Shown one piece after another: positions 1 to 9,191 of a stretch of DNA of 64,000 bases (its first letter is position 1; every line of letters begins with the position of its first letter). Below the pieces are notes generated by a model that searched no databases, was not told the origin of the DNA, and worked only from the letters and a program-made list of their open reading frames with translations. Source of the DNA: Granulicella sp. 5B5 (GTDB lineage: Bacteria; Acidobacteriota; Terriglobia; Terriglobales; Acidobacteriaceae); NCBI RefSeq assembly GCF_014083945.1, contig NZ_CP046444.1:3286001-3350000 (forward strand), given 5' to 3'. A program made the position numbers and the translations under genes.

Positions 1-1
1 G

Positions 2-931
2 GCGGAGGCGAGTGTTGCGCTCTCGGAGGGGACGCGCGTTGCAAGGGCCGCGAAGAAGTCAGTGAGCAAGAAGACGACGCGAAGTGGGCCGATGCTGGAG
101 GCCGATACGGCGTCGGTACGAATGATCGCGGACAAGCTGTTGAAGCTGAACAATGCGGAGCGGGCGTCGATGCCGGGGATCGGGCCGAAGCGTTCGGAGA
201 TCATCATGGGCGGCGCGCAGGTGTATGCGATGCTGCTGGAACGGCTGCAGTTGAAGGGTTTCCGGTATTCGCCACTGGGGCTGCGGGACGGCGTGCTGGA
301 GCAGATGCTGGCGGACGTGGATACGAGGGCGAGCGCGCACCGCACCATGGAGGCCGAGCGCTGGGAGGGCGTGCTTGAGGTCTGCAAGCGTTATGGGATC
401 GACCCGAAGAAGGCTGGGCCGGAGTGCCAGCATGTGGAGCAGCTGTTCGATCAGCTTATTCATGTACATGAACTGCCTGCCGAGTACAGGCTGTGGCTGC
501 GGGCTGCGGCGATGATGCAGGAGGTGGGCAAGTTCATGAACCACCAGGGGCATCATCGGCATACGCAATACATCATTGCAAACTCGGAGATCTTCGGGTT
601 CTCGCCGGAGCAACGGGCGATTGTGGCGGCAATTGCGCGCTACCTAGGCAAGAGCAGACCGGAAGCGGAGGACAGACCCATGCGGTCTGTGCCGGTAGAA
701 GAGCATGTCCATGTGCAGCGGTCAGTGGTGTTGCTGCGGTTGGCGCAGGCGCTGAACCAGGACCGCGCGACCGCGGCGATGAAGCTGCGGATCAACGTGT
801 TTGCCAAGCGAGTGTTGCTGGAACTGGAGCCGCCGCGTGGGCGTGCCGACCTGGAAGTGTGGGCACTGAAGAAGGAAGCGCCTTACTTCCGCGAGGTCTT
901 CCGGCGTGAGCTTTTCGTCGAAGTGGCGTAG
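2..931 (+). CDS. Ppx/GppA-family exopolyphosphatase/guanosine pentaphosphatase, 5' end outside window
   Basis: The reading frame is open from the first bases, so the N-terminal ASKHA phosphatase domain lies mostly upstream of the window and the GTG at 62 is only an internal codon. What remains is the family's C-terminal half. It has the loop MPGIGPKRSEII followed by GGAQV and SPLGLRDGVL, then an HD-like helical domain with GHHRHTQYII and SPEQRAIVAAIARY. In this branch the usual H-D pair of the HD fold is degenerate (MQEVG). Family members hydrolyse polyphosphate or pppGpp in the cytosol. The last 49 nt overlap the convergent sixA gene. Confidence 0.85.
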   Translation, partial: AEASVALSEGTRVARAAKKSVSKKTTRSGPMLEADTASVRMIADKLLKLNNAERASMPGIGPKRSEIIMGGAQVYAMLLERLQLKGFRYSPLGLRDGVLEQMLADVDTRASAHRTMEAERWEGVLEVCKRYGIDPKKAGPECQHVEQLFDQLIHVHELPAEYRLWLRAAAMMQEVGKFMNHQGHHRHTQYIIANSEIFGFSPEQRAIVAAIARYLGKSRPEAEDRPMRSVPVEEHVHVQRSVVLLRLAQALNQDRATAAMKLRINVFAKRVLLELEPPRGRADLEVWALKKEAPYFREVFRRELFVEVA

Positions 932-1419
932 AGAGCGCGGACGATGCGGGGGTCGATGAGGCTCTGCAGGATGGCCGGGCCGCGGAGCAGGCTGACGCGG
1001 GCGAGTGAACCTTTGCGGAGGCGGACACCGGGGACGGTGGTCTCGGTGGGGCCGGCGAGGAGCTGGCCAAGGAACTGCGTCAGATTGGGGTTGTGACCGA
1101 CGACGAGCACGTTCTCATAGGCAGTGCAATCGCGGAGCATCTTCTGGAACTGGGCGAAGGTGCTGGAGGGCGCGAGCGCAGTGGAGATAAGGATGCTCTG
1201 CTCGAAGCCCATCTCGGTGGCGACGAGCTGTGCGGTCTGCAGGCTGCGCTTGAGCGGGCTCGAGACGACCATGTCGAAGCTGATCTTCATGGCGTTGAGG
1301 ACGTGGGCGAGCTGCAGGCACTGGGCTTTGCCGTCCTTGTCGAGGGGACGCTTGGTGTCGAGTAGCGGATTGGGGCGGCGAAGACCGGCGCTGGCGTGGC
1401 GAAGGATGTACAGGTTCAT
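883..1419 (-). CDS. sixA: Phosphohistidine phosphatase SixA (histidine phosphatase superfamily)
   Basis: This is a 178-residue protein, the size typical of SixA. The catalytic LRHA motif begins at once (R7, H8) and the second histidine is in VVGHNPNL (H109). A phosphoglycerate-mutase-like core arginine is seen in SSPLKRSLQTA. SixA removes phosphate from phosphohistidine; in E. coli it acts on HPt domains and on the nitrogen PTS. The gene converges on the Ppx/GppA gene with a 49-nt tail-to-tail overlap, an arrangement of two phosphate-handling enzymes. The C-terminus is Lys/Arg/Ser-rich and probably disordered. Confidence 0.85.
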   Translation of the reverse strand: MNLYILRHASAGLRRPNPLLDTKRPLDKDGKAQCLQLAHVLNAMKISFDMVVSSPLKRSLQTAQLVATEMGFEQSILISTALAPSSTFAQFQKMLRDCTAYENVLVVGHNPNLTQFLGQLLAGPTETTVPGVRLRKGSLARVSLLRGPAILQSLIDPRIVRALYATSTKSSRRKTSRK

Positions 1420-1467
1420 GGGGCTTTCGTGGGCTGTGCTGTCTGCGCAGCGGCTAGAAGAGGTATT

Positions 1468-2109
1468 TTACCGGCGTTGCCAGAGTTCTGTGTAGAGCAG
1501 GCCGCCGAGCCGCTCGTGGCGTGCGATGCGGACGAAGCCGGAAGCTGTGAGGGCCGACTGCGGATCGGGCAGTTGTTGGGTGCGCAGACCGGTAAGCAGG
1601 CGGAATGCAAGGTAGAGAGAGGCGATGTAGAGCCTTGCGATGGGACGCAAGGCTGCGTTGTCGGGTATGGCGAAGTCTGAGACGAGCCAGAGAGAGCCGG
1701 TGTGAGTGTGCGCGGCGATGTGTTTCGTGATGCTGTTGACCTCGGGTTGCGTGAGGCAGTCGAGGAAGAAGTGGGTGACGACGAGGTCTGTATTGTCTGC
1801 CACTTCGATGTTGAGTGCTGAGGCGTTGATGGTCTCGAGGCGTTCGGCTGCGAAGGCGCATCGCTCACGCAGGAGCTGCAGCATGGTTGCGCTCGTGTCG
1901 ACTGCGGTGGCGCTGAGATTTTTGTTGATGCGCAGAAGCTGCGCGAGGAAGCGTCCGTCGCCGTCGCCGAGGATGAGGGCCTGGCGGCAGGGGGTGAGGC
2001 GGTTGAGGTAGTGCTCGCGGGTGCGCTTGAGGAGGGGGCCGAGGGTGAGGTACTCGGCCCAGCGGTAGATGCGGGCGACGTGGTCGAAGTTGGGTTCGGG
2101 CTGCGTCAT
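1468..2109 (-). CDS. Class I SAM-dependent methyltransferase
   Basis: A 213-residue Rossmann methyltransferase. Motif I is seen as LILGDGDGRF (about residues 45-54), an acidic residue follows in TAVDTS, and there is a motif near LVVTHFFLDCL where UbiE-like enzymes have a DxV/L core. A hydrophobic stretch (LRPIARLYIASLYLAFRLL) suggests a lipid or quinone-like substrate or membrane contact. Its start overlaps the stop of the upstream membrane-protein gene by 4 nt, so the two are probably co-translated. The substrate cannot be told from sequence. Confidence 0.75.
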   Translation of the reverse strand: MTQPEPNFDHVARIYRWAEYLTLGPLLKRTREHYLNRLTPCRQALILGDGDGRFLAQLLRINKNLSATAVDTSATMLQLLRERCAFAAERLETINASALNIEVADNTDLVVTHFFLDCLTQPEVNSITKHIAAHTHTGSLWLVSDFAIPDNAALRPIARLYIASLYLAFRLLTGLRTQQLPDPQSALTASGFVRIARHERLGGLLYTELWQRR

Positions 2110-3077
2110 CGGTGCAGGAGGAAGAGCAGCGGGGAGAGCAGGACGAGGTCCGCGGCGGCGCGGAGGTGGACGGGGCGGATGCGGGTACGCAGCCGGTGCA
2201 GCGCGAGCAGCAGCGCGGTACTTAGGGCGCAGGCCAGAGCCGGTGCGGTGGCGAAGCGGTCAAGCGCGGCGAGCGTGATGCAGAGGGCCAGCAGAGCCAC
2301 ACTGAGCTGCGGCAGATGCCGGATGGACCAGAGCGTTGTCCAGTGCGCGTGGCGGCGGGCAAGCGGCTCGTGCGGGTGCTCCCACGTGTAGAGGAAGAGG
2401 CAGTTGAGCGTGCAGACGCCGGCGAAGATGGCTGCGATGGGCAGCAGTTGCGGCTGCAGCGATGGCGCGCGCGCGACGGTGGGAATGAAGCACGCTGCGG
2501 GGAAGAAGATTCCGACGGCGAGCTCCTTGGGGAGGCGCCGGGTGCCGTCGCGGTGTGGGGGGCGGGCGTGGATGAGGAGCATCCAGGTGCCGAGCAGGGC
2601 GGCCAGCAGGGTGTAGAGGAGCAGGGCTCGGGGTTGGAGGTGTGGGAGCAAGAGGACGAGAGCCAGCGATGCGGCGGCCATGCCGGCGAGGAAGCGGGCG
2701 CGGTGGCGGTGGTGGAAGCGGTGGCGCTCCTCTATATCTATAGAGGCAAGATCTATATCGGCAAGGTCGGTTGGTGTGTGCGGCGTGGTGTCGAGCTGGC
2801 GGGCGTCGAGGAGGCGGTCAGCGGCGTAGATCATCCAGACGGCGGTAAACATGGCTGCCGAGGCGGTCCAGGGCAGAGCGATGTGCGAGCAGCGGGCGAT
2901 GAAGAAGGTCCAAAGCGCGGCGACTGTAGGGGCGTCGAGGGACAGCAGGTGCCAGAGGGCGAGTGCGGAGTGGCGTGATGGTCGCGGCGGTGGCGCTACG
3001 ACGAGCTGCGGGCCGCGTGGTGCTGGCTCGGAGGACGATGGTCTTGGGTTGCGGTCATGCAAGTTGCGGTCGAGCAA
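2106..3077 (-). CDS. Polytopic membrane protein, possibly UbiA-like
   Basis: A 323-residue protein with a Pro/Arg-rich N-terminal tail of about 40 residues, then about seven or eight hydrophobic segments. The sequence YAADRLLD after the second segment, and a second polar loop RLPKELAVG, recall the Asp-rich loops of UbiA prenyltransferases, but the canonical NDxxDxxxD is not present. The call is therefore membrane protein with a tentative UbiA-like fold. It is coupled by a 4-nt overlap to the downstream methyltransferase, which would suit a lipid or quinone-modifying pair; that is inference. Confidence 0.55.
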   Translation of the reverse strand: MLDRNLHDRNPRPSSSEPAPRGPQLVVAPPPRPSRHSALALWHLLSLDAPTVAALWTFFIARCSHIALPWTASAAMFTAVWMIYAADRLLDARQLDTTPHTPTDLADIDLASIDIEERHRFHHRHRARFLAGMAAASLALVLLLPHLQPRALLLYTLLAALLGTWMLLIHARPPHRDGTRRLPKELAVGIFFPAACFIPTVARAPSLQPQLLPIAAIFAGVCTLNCLFLYTWEHPHEPLARRHAHWTTLWSIRHLPQLSVALLALCITLAALDRFATAPALACALSTALLLALHRLRTRIRPVHLRAAADLVLLSPLLFLLHR

Positions 3078-3539
3078 GGGGAGACAAACCTCAACTGAGT
3101 TCGATGCTTTGGGGCGGGTGAGGTGATACCCCTCCCCCCTCCCTATGTAGCGGAGGCCTTCAGCAGAATCAGCGACTTACGGGGTGATCCAGGGGGTATG
3201 TGGCTGATTCTGTATATGCTTACGGGTATGATATGGCTGGCAAAGGGGTTAGCGGCTATGGCTGGGGTTTGTGGCTTTCAGTCGCCAGTTAACCAGTTTG
3301 CTAGTGAGCCAGTATTTCGGCCTACTTCCAGTATAGAAGGCTGGAAGCGAGAAAGTGTTTTTGTTTTTCGGGTACTAGTGGTTTGTTTTGATGGGGTTGG
3401 ACGAGGTAAGGATGGGTTGGGGGTTGACGACGGGCATCCTGCGAAAGATGCAGGTCTCTCCGCTACGCCAGACGATGAAGCCGTCTGGCTCCGGTCGAGA
3501 TGACGCCTTCCTGGTTGGGTTGAGAGTTCCTGTTGAGGG
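3078..3539. repeat. 462-base intergenic stretch with two palindromic elements
   Basis: No convincing gene lies here; the 126-codon open frame on the plus strand has no ribosome site and odd composition. Two structured elements are visible. At 3164-3173 and 3203-3212 there is a perfect 10-bp inverted repeat (CAGAATCAGC/GCTGATTCTG) around a 29-nt G-rich loop. At 3439-3489 there is a double hairpin: CCTGC/GCAGG, then GCCAGACG/CGTCTGGC. The second lies about 50 bases past the GH57 stop and could end that transcript or be a REP-like interspersed repeat. Confidence 0.5.
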
Positions 3540-5327
3540 CTACTGCAGGACTTCTTCGGAGCTTTCGATGGGTGGGGTGTCGGCGTGGGAGCCGGTGGCC
3601 CATAGCCCAGGGTCGATGTCGGCGAAGAGACTGTCGCGTTCTTCGATGGCGGCGAGGCGGGCCTCCTGGTCGGCGGTGATGGAGCCGGTGGCGGAGAAGA
3701 GCTGCCAGATGGACTTGAGCTCGTTGAACTGGTCGCGATGGGTCTCGAAGCGGAGCTCGGCGTAGTCGCGGGCGGCGCCGGTGGTGATGAGGAACTGCCA
3801 GTCGGAGGATTCGAGCAGGAGGAGCTCGCGGCAGAGCTGTTTCACGATGCGTTCTCCGAGACCTCCGTCGCGCCATTTGCCCTCGGTGCAGACCTCGCGG
3901 GTGTAGAGCTCGGCGGCGTAGATGTGGGCGTACGTCCAGGCGGTGTCGGGGTTCATCCAGACGTGGTTCGTGCCTTCGGCACCCCACGAGCCCTCATGCA
4001 TCTGGATGAAGCCTGCGCGGGGGTACTTTTCAAGGTAGCGGGAGCCGGAGATGAGAGCGATGCCGGTGGGGTAGTCGTGCAGGACGCGGGCGACGGCCTC
4101 AAGCCACTGGGCACCTTCGAACCACCAATGGCCGAAGAGCTCGGCGTCAAAGGGGGCGGAGAGGATGGGCGGGAGGTCGGGGTTGAGGTTGTCCTGCAGT
4201 GCCTGCCAGACGACATGGACGAAGTGGGAGGCGTGGCTGCGGATGCGCTCGGCGGCCTGTTCGGGGTAGTAGGGCTCTTTGTTGACGATGTCGACGCGGT
4301 CGCCGGTGACGCGCCAGTAGCGGTGGCCGCCGGGCCAGCGCTTTTTGTGGAAGTCGAGGTAGTTGGGATCGCCGGGGTAGCCGGAGTCGCCGGACCAGAC
4401 CTGGAGGCCGGTGCGGGGGTCGCGGGGGAAGACGGTGGCGGCGGAGTAGTTGTCGGGTGTCCGGGTATCGTGGCCGTCGACGAAGTAGGGCTGGTAGAGA
4501 AGGCGGTCGTCGCGCTGGGTGAGCGGTTCTTCGGCAGGTGGGACGAGGTTGTCGGTGCGTGCGCCTTCAGGTACGGGGACGCGGGTGGACTGCTCGATGA
4601 GGTGGGTGTCTACGAAGAAGTAGTCGAGGCCGCTCTCGCTGATAGCCTGCTCGATGCCGATGCGGTCGAAGGCGGGGGCGATGGGCGAGCCGTCGGGGTG
4701 GGAGACGGGGTAGCTCCAGTGGCCGGCGGGGCGGTAGCCGCACTCGGGAATCCAGATGCCGCGGGGCGGCTCGCCGATGTGGCGCTGATGGGTGCTGACG
4801 GCGGTGCGGACCTGTGCGCGGACGCTCTCGTCGGTGCCGAGGAGCGGCATGTAGGCGTGGGTGGCGCAGGTGGTGATGATCTCGATGAGGCCCTTTTGAT
4901 GGAAGCGGCGGAAGCCGGCGACGATGTCTTGACCGAGGGCGTCGAAGTCGTGAAGGGCTTCGGAGTAGAAGGCGTGCCAGAAGCGGGCGAGCGAGGCGTA
5001 GTGGTCCTCGTTCATGGAGAGGAAGTAGGCCTCGTCCTCGCGGGCGGCGACGATCTTGCGCTCGACGTAGCTGGGAAACTCATGCCGGAAGACGGGATGG
5101 GAGAGCTGCTCCAGCAGGACGGGAGAGATGTTGAGGTTGCAGCGGAGGCCGATGCCGTCGCGCTCCAGGCGGCCGAGGACGCGGAGCAGAGGGAGGTAGG
5201 TCTCGGCGGCGGCTTCGTGCAGCCACTCCATGCCGTGGGGCCAGGTGCCGTGGTTGACGACGTAAGGCAGATGGGCGTGCAGAGTAAAGGAGAGGAAGCC
5301 GGCCGGCGTGTTGTCGGAAGCACTCAA
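3540..5327 (-). CDS. GH57 1,4-alpha-glucan branching enzyme
   Basis: A 595-residue glycoside hydrolase family 57 enzyme of the branching-enzyme type. The N-terminal HAHLPYV (residues 17-23) is the family's first conserved region. The nucleophile is expected to be E195 in IWIPECGY, and the acid D394 in APFDAELFGHWW. The C-terminal part after about residue 430 is the helical DUF1957-like region. These enzymes make alpha-1,6 branches in glycogen. The start is a TTG with an AGGGGAG-like ribosome site about ten bases upstream. No other glycogen gene is in the window. Confidence 0.88.
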   Translation of the reverse strand: MSASDNTPAGFLSFTLHAHLPYVVNHGTWPHGMEWLHEAAAETYLPLLRVLGRLERDGIGLRCNLNISPVLLEQLSHPVFRHEFPSYVERKIVAAREDEAYFLSMNEDHYASLARFWHAFYSEALHDFDALGQDIVAGFRRFHQKGLIEIITTCATHAYMPLLGTDESVRAQVRTAVSTHQRHIGEPPRGIWIPECGYRPAGHWSYPVSHPDGSPIAPAFDRIGIEQAISESGLDYFFVDTHLIEQSTRVPVPEGARTDNLVPPAEEPLTQRDDRLLYQPYFVDGHDTRTPDNYSAATVFPRDPRTGLQVWSGDSGYPGDPNYLDFHKKRWPGGHRYWRVTGDRVDIVNKEPYYPEQAAERIRSHASHFVHVVWQALQDNLNPDLPPILSAPFDAELFGHWWFEGAQWLEAVARVLHDYPTGIALISGSRYLEKYPRAGFIQMHEGSWGAEGTNHVWMNPDTAWTYAHIYAAELYTREVCTEGKWRDGGLGERIVKQLCRELLLLESSDWQFLITTGAARDYAELRFETHRDQFNELKSIWQLFSATGSITADQEARLAAIEERDSLFADIDPGLWATGSHADTPPIESSEEVLQ

Positions 5328-5493
5328 CGTGTGGGGTCTCCCCTTCAGGGTTGCTCGTGCCAGTCGCGCAGGGGTTCCACTCCCGAAGGCCCCGGGCGAT
5401 TGCGGTTAGTGTATATCAGCCGATCGAACGAGCAGACGGCGGTGGGCGAGAGCCGGACAGCGCTGAGGGGCGTTGTCCGGCTGTGGAGACAGG

Positions 5494-6531
5494 TTAGGGT
5501 TCGCGGGTCTGCAGGCCGGGAGCATTGTTTTCATCCGAGCCTGCGACGCGAGAGGTCTGAACGGTGAAAGAGTTCGTGAGGCGGAAGGGGATGACGGACT
5601 CGGAGGCGATGTGGACTTGCTGGCCGCGGGTCATGCCCTGGACGGCGGCGCCGCCGCCACCGCCTACTCCGGCACCGATGGCGGCCCCTTTGCCGCCGCC
5701 GAAGATGCCGCCGAGGACGGCTCCGATGGCCGCGCCGCCGCCGATCTTAGCTGCAGTGTTCTTGCCGCGGCCCTTGCCCTGAAGGACATACGGGTCAGCG
5801 GAGACCTGCACCCACTGGCCCTCATGGCGGATGCCTTCGAGCCGGAGGACGAGCAGGGAGCTGCCCTTGAAGTGGGTGGCGTCCTTGGCGTCGGTGACGG
5901 TGCCGCGGATGGAGGCGCCGGTGGGGATGGCGATGTAGCCGCCGCCGACGATGGGCCGGGTGACGACGCCGCTGAAGGGCGTGCCGGGCTGCGCGGTTTC
6001 GCTGTCGAAGCTTTGCGTGATGCGGATGGAGACGTCGCGGCCGGCGGCTACGGTGACGGTGTGCACGGGCGGCGGTGGCGGCGCGGCGCTGGCGGGCGGT
6101 GGCGGCGGCAGGGCCTGGTGATTTTCAATGGCGGTCTGCTCCGTGGGAGTGACGGTGCGCTGCACGGTTGGCGCGGCGGGGGTGGTGATGGTGGGCGTGA
6201 CGGCCATGCCAGCGACGGTGAGACTGTTGGCGACCTCCTTGACGCCCTCGACCTTGGCGGCGTCGCTGGCGGCGAGGGAGCGGGCGGTGTCGTCGGAGAC
6301 GTTGCCGCTGAGGGTGACGACGCCGGTCTGGGTGGCGACCTGGATGGGCTGGTTGCCGATGACGGTGTCGGCGGCGAGGGCGGACTGGACGTTCTTGGTC
6401 AGGGTCGCGTCGTCGACGGTCTTTTTGCAGCCGGAGGGCAGCAGGGTGATGGCGAGCACAGCGGCAGCGAGGCCGACGCGCGAGATTCCGCAGAGGCGGT
6501 TTGAAGCGTGGGTCGGGGGGATAGCGTTCAT
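5494..6531 (-). CDS. BON-domain lipoprotein-like protein with glycine-zipper C-terminus
   Basis: A 345-residue exported protein. The N-terminus has a hydrophobic signal ending LLPSGCKK, a near-lipobox, so it may be lipidated at Cys. A BON domain follows (about residues 40-108, with VVTLSGNVSD and VEGVKEVANSL). Then come a Pro-rich linker, a beta-rich domain of about 90 residues, and a Gly/Ala-rich glycine-zipper region (GGGAAIGAVLGGIFGGG). BON domains bind membranes or phospholipid. It is divergent from the YtxH gene and probably acts in the periplasm or at the outer membrane. Confidence 0.8.
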   Translation of the reverse strand: MNAIPPTHASNRLCGISRVGLAAAVLAITLLPSGCKKTVDDATLTKNVQSALAADTVIGNQPIQVATQTGVVTLSGNVSDDTARSLAASDAAKVEGVKEVANSLTVAGMAVTPTITTPAAPTVQRTVTPTEQTAIENHQALPPPPPASAAPPPPPVHTVTVAAGRDVSIRITQSFDSETAQPGTPFSGVVTRPIVGGGYIAIPTGASIRGTVTDAKDATHFKGSSLLVLRLEGIRHEGQWVQVSADPYVLQGKGRGKNTAAKIGGGAAIGAVLGGIFGGGKGAAIGAGVGGGGGAAVQGMTRGQQVHIASESVIPFRLTNSFTVQTSRVAGSDENNAPGLQTREP

Positions 6532-6756
6532 CGTAAATACACCTCGTACAAAAAAGTACCGCAGGAGATCCTATTCCGTCTTTAGATGCGCGTTGAACGT
6601 TTTGTGACAATGGGATGCGTGGAAAATATGAGGCTGCTGATGGCGGGCTGCAACCCGGTGAGGTGTGGGAGCATCTACCCGAAGCTGAGTGGTTGCGGCC
6701 TCGGCGAAAGAGTATGCTGACTGTGGGTGGAATGAGCCGCGAAAAGGAGATAAAAG

Positions 6757-7182
6757 ATGGCAGATAACGATAGCGTGGGCGGGTTCGGATGGTTTCTGGC
6801 GGGCCTTGGGATCGGCGCCCTGGTGGGCGTGCTGTATGCGCCGAAGGCCGGCAAGGAGACTCGCGATGAGCTGAAGGCCAGTGCGCTGGACGCCAAGGAC
6901 CGCGCGGCGAAGCTATATGCCGAGAAGGCCGACCAGGCCGCGGAGTATGTTCGCCAGGGTAAGCAGACCGCCGATGAGTATGTGCGTCAGGGCAAGCAGG
7001 CCGCGGGCGAGTATGTGGACAAGGGCCGCGAGTACTACGAGAAGGGCCGGTCGCAGTGGAACGATTATGTGGACAAGGGCAAGGACCTGATCCAGACCCA
7101 GACCGATGCCGCGAAGGCCGCGGTTGAGGCGGGCAAGAGCGCTTACGTGGAGAAGACCGGGAACACGACGCCGGTCGCTTAA
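6757..7182 (+). CDS. YtxH-domain small membrane protein
   Basis: 141 residues. The start is fixed by a strong AAGGAG site seven to eight bases upstream. The N-terminal GFGWFLAGLGIGALVGVLYAPKAGKETR is the YtxH signature: one membrane segment followed by APKxGKExR. The rest is a long amphipathic helix with an imperfect repeat (AEYVRQGKQTADEYVRQGKQAAGEYVDKGREYYEKG), of the LEA-like type linked to stress. A DUF948 gene follows 138 bases downstream, the usual YtxG/YtxH pairing. Confidence 0.82.
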   Translation: MADNDSVGGFGWFLAGLGIGALVGVLYAPKAGKETRDELKASALDAKDRAAKLYAEKADQAAEYVRQGKQTADEYVRQGKQAAGEYVDKGREYYEKGRSQWNDYVDKGKDLIQTQTDAAKAAVEAGKSAYVEKTGNTTPVA

Positions 7183-7320
7183 CTCCGCTCGCAGGACAGG
7201 CTGCACATGCGGGCGGGTGTCCGTGTGTGCAGCTTTCGTTTAAGCTGGCTAAACTGTCTTTTGGGACGGGCCCTGTTGCAACCGAGCAACCGCGCGTTGC
7301 TGAAAGAATGAGGTCGAACG

Positions 7321-7896
7321 ATGCCGAAGATTTCTGTAGCAGCGCTGACGATGATAATGCAGAGTGGCGGTGTGAGCGTGAGCGCGCACGATATCCATCT
7401 GATGACGATCGCGGTGTGGATCATCGCGGTTGCGCTAGGGGTGGCGGCTGCCGCGTTGTTTCTGATGGCCGGTTATGCGGCGAAGCTGCTGAACAGCGTG
7501 AACGGGATCGCCAACGAGGTGCGCGAACACACGGCACCGCTGTTGGAGAAGACGCATGACATGCTCACGGAGCTGGCACCGAAGATCCATCACTTGACGA
7601 CGAACGCCGAGCACATCAGCTCGACGGTGCGGGTGAAGATGGACGAGATCGCGGTGACGATCACCGAGCTGAATGCGACGGTGCAGGAGGTGAACCTGCG
7701 GACGCAGAAGCAGGTGGCCCATGTGGACGGCATCGTGAGCAGTGCGCTGACTGCGGTGGAAGATATCTCGCACTCGGTGCAGGCGGGCGTGCGGGGGCCG
7801 GTGCGGCAGGTGGCGGGGATCATCGCCGGGATGAAGGCGGGGATCGAAAAGCTGGTGGAGCGGTCGCCGTTTGGGCGGGCCACGCCGAGAGACTGA
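7321..7896 (+). CDS. DUF948 (YtxG-like) membrane-anchored coiled-coil protein
   Basis: 191 residues. One N-terminal membrane helix (about residues 28-50) is followed by a long coiled coil with heptad character (LNSVNGIANEVREHTAPLLEKTHDMLTEL) and a methyl-accepting-like helical tail. This matches DUF948/YtxG, which commonly sits beside YtxH as here. Its role is unknown; it is induced under general stress in Bacillus. The ATG at 7321 has no strong ribosome site, so an internal start (for example near 7354) is possible. Confidence 0.72.
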   Translation: MPKISVAALTMIMQSGGVSVSAHDIHLMTIAVWIIAVALGVAAAALFLMAGYAAKLLNSVNGIANEVREHTAPLLEKTHDMLTELAPKIHHLTTNAEHISSTVRVKMDEIAVTITELNATVQEVNLRTQKQVAHVDGIVSSALTAVEDISHSVQAGVRGPVRQVAGIIAGMKAGIEKLVERSPFGRATPRD

Positions 7897-7899
7897 TGT

Positions 7900-9084
7900 C
7901 TACTCGGCGTTCTTGAACATCTGCTTGATGCCGCGGAGGGCTTGGCGTGTGCGCTCCTCGTTTTCGATGAGCGAGAAGCGGATGTGGGTGTCGCCGTGGT
8001 CGCCGAAGCCGATGCCGGGGCTGACGGCGGTGTGGGCTTCGAGCAGAAGCTTCTTGGAGAAGTCGAGTGAGCCCATGCCCTTGAACTGCTCGGGGATTTT
8101 GGCCCAGACGAACATGGTGGCCTTGGGGTTATCGACGTGCCAGCCGAGCTTGTTCAGGCCGGGAACGAGGACGTCGCGGCGGCGCTTATAGTTTTCTACG
8201 ATCTCGGTGACGCACTGCTGTGGGCCTTCGAGCGCAGCGATGCTGGCGACCTGGATGGGCGTGAAGGTGCCGTAGTCGAAGTAGGACTTGATGCGGCCGA
8301 GCGCCGCGACGAGCTTGGTGTTGCCGACCATGAAGCCGACGCGCCAGCCGGGCATGTTGTAGGACTTCGAGAGGGTGAAGAACTCGACGGCGATGTCTTT
8401 TGCGCCGGGGACTTCGAGGATGGAGGGCGCGCGGTAGCCGTCGAAGACGAGGTCAGCGTAGGCGAGATCGTGCACGATGTAGATGCCGAGTTCTTTGCAG
8501 AGGGGGACGAGTTTTTCAAAGAACGACAGGTCGACGCACTGCGTGGTGGGGTTGGCAGGGAAGTTGAGGATGAGGATCTTGGGGCGCGGCGACATGCGCT
8601 TCAATTGGTCGGCGAGTTGTTCGTAGAGAGTGTCTGAATCGCCGTTGTCGAGCTGGATGGACTGCACCTGCGAGCCGGCGATGACGGGGCCAAAGATGTG
8701 GATGGGATAGCTGGGATTGGGGACGGCGACGGTGTCCTGGTCGTCGAGCAGAGCGAGGCAGAGGTGTGCGATGCCTTCTTTGGAGCCGATGGTGACGATG
8801 GCCTCGGTGTCGGGGTTGAGATCGACGTCGTAGCGGCGCTTGTACCAGTCGCAGATGGCCTTGCGGAGGCGCGGGATGCCCTTGGAGAGCGAGTAGCGGT
8901 GCGTGGTGGTGCGCTGGGCGGCTTCGATGAGCTTGTCGACGATGAACCTGGGGGTCGCGCCGTCGGGGTTGCCCATGCCGAAGTCGATGATGTCTTCGCC
9001 GCGCTTGCGGGCTGCTGCCTTCAACTCGCCTGTGATGTTGAAGACGTAGGCGGGGAGGCGAGTGAGGCGGCGAAATTCTTCCAT
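7900..9084 (-). CDS. alaC: AlaC-type PLP-dependent aminotransferase
   Basis: 394 residues, fold-type I class I/II aminotransferase. The PLP lysine is K240 in [17 protein letters not shown], the hallmark of the AlaC/YfdZ group. Other core residues are FPANPTTQ (the Asn that contacts PLP), VHDLAYADL and a C-terminal arginine in [13 protein letters not shown] for the substrate carboxylate. These enzymes convert pyruvate and glutamate to alanine and 2-oxoglutarate. The gene stands alone and runs convergent with the DUF948 gene, 3 bases apart. Confidence 0.88.
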   Translation of the reverse strand: MEEFRRLTRLPAYVFNITGELKAAARKRGEDIIDFGMGNPDGATPRFIVDKLIEAAQRTTTHRYSLSKGIPRLRKAICDWYKRRYDVDLNPDTEAIVTIGSKEGIAHLCLALLDDQDTVAVPNPSYPIHIFGPVIAGSQVQSIQLDNGDSDTLYEQLADQLKRMSPRPKILILNFPANPTTQCVDLSFFEKLVPLCKELGIYIVHDLAYADLVFDGYRAPSILEVPGAKDIAVEFFTLSKSYNMPGWRVGFMVGNTKLVAALGRIKSYFDYGTFTPIQVASIAALEGPQQCVTEIVENYKRRRDVLVPGLNKLGWHVDNPKATMFVWAKIPEQFKGMGSLDFSKKLLLEAHTAVSPGIGFGDHGDTHIRFSLIENEERTRQALRGIKQMFKNAE

Positions 9085-9191
9085 GATGGTGCGGAGGCTC
9101 CTGATCTTTCTGCGTGAGGCGCGAATGTGTCTAGATAGGGTAGCGCATGGATGGGCGCGCCGAGATAATGCCTATGGTTCGGTGAGAACCG

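Noticed and set aside
3123-3503. 126-codon plus-strand frame in the host intergenic gap
   Set aside because: No ribosome site, no recognisable domain, and its last third runs through the palindromic element.
3738-5567. 609-codon plus-strand open frame rich in Gly, Ala, Val and Asp
   Set aside because: It is the complement of the GH57 gene in a GC-rich region; composition is low-complexity and it has no motif, while the minus-strand frame has clear catalytic residues.
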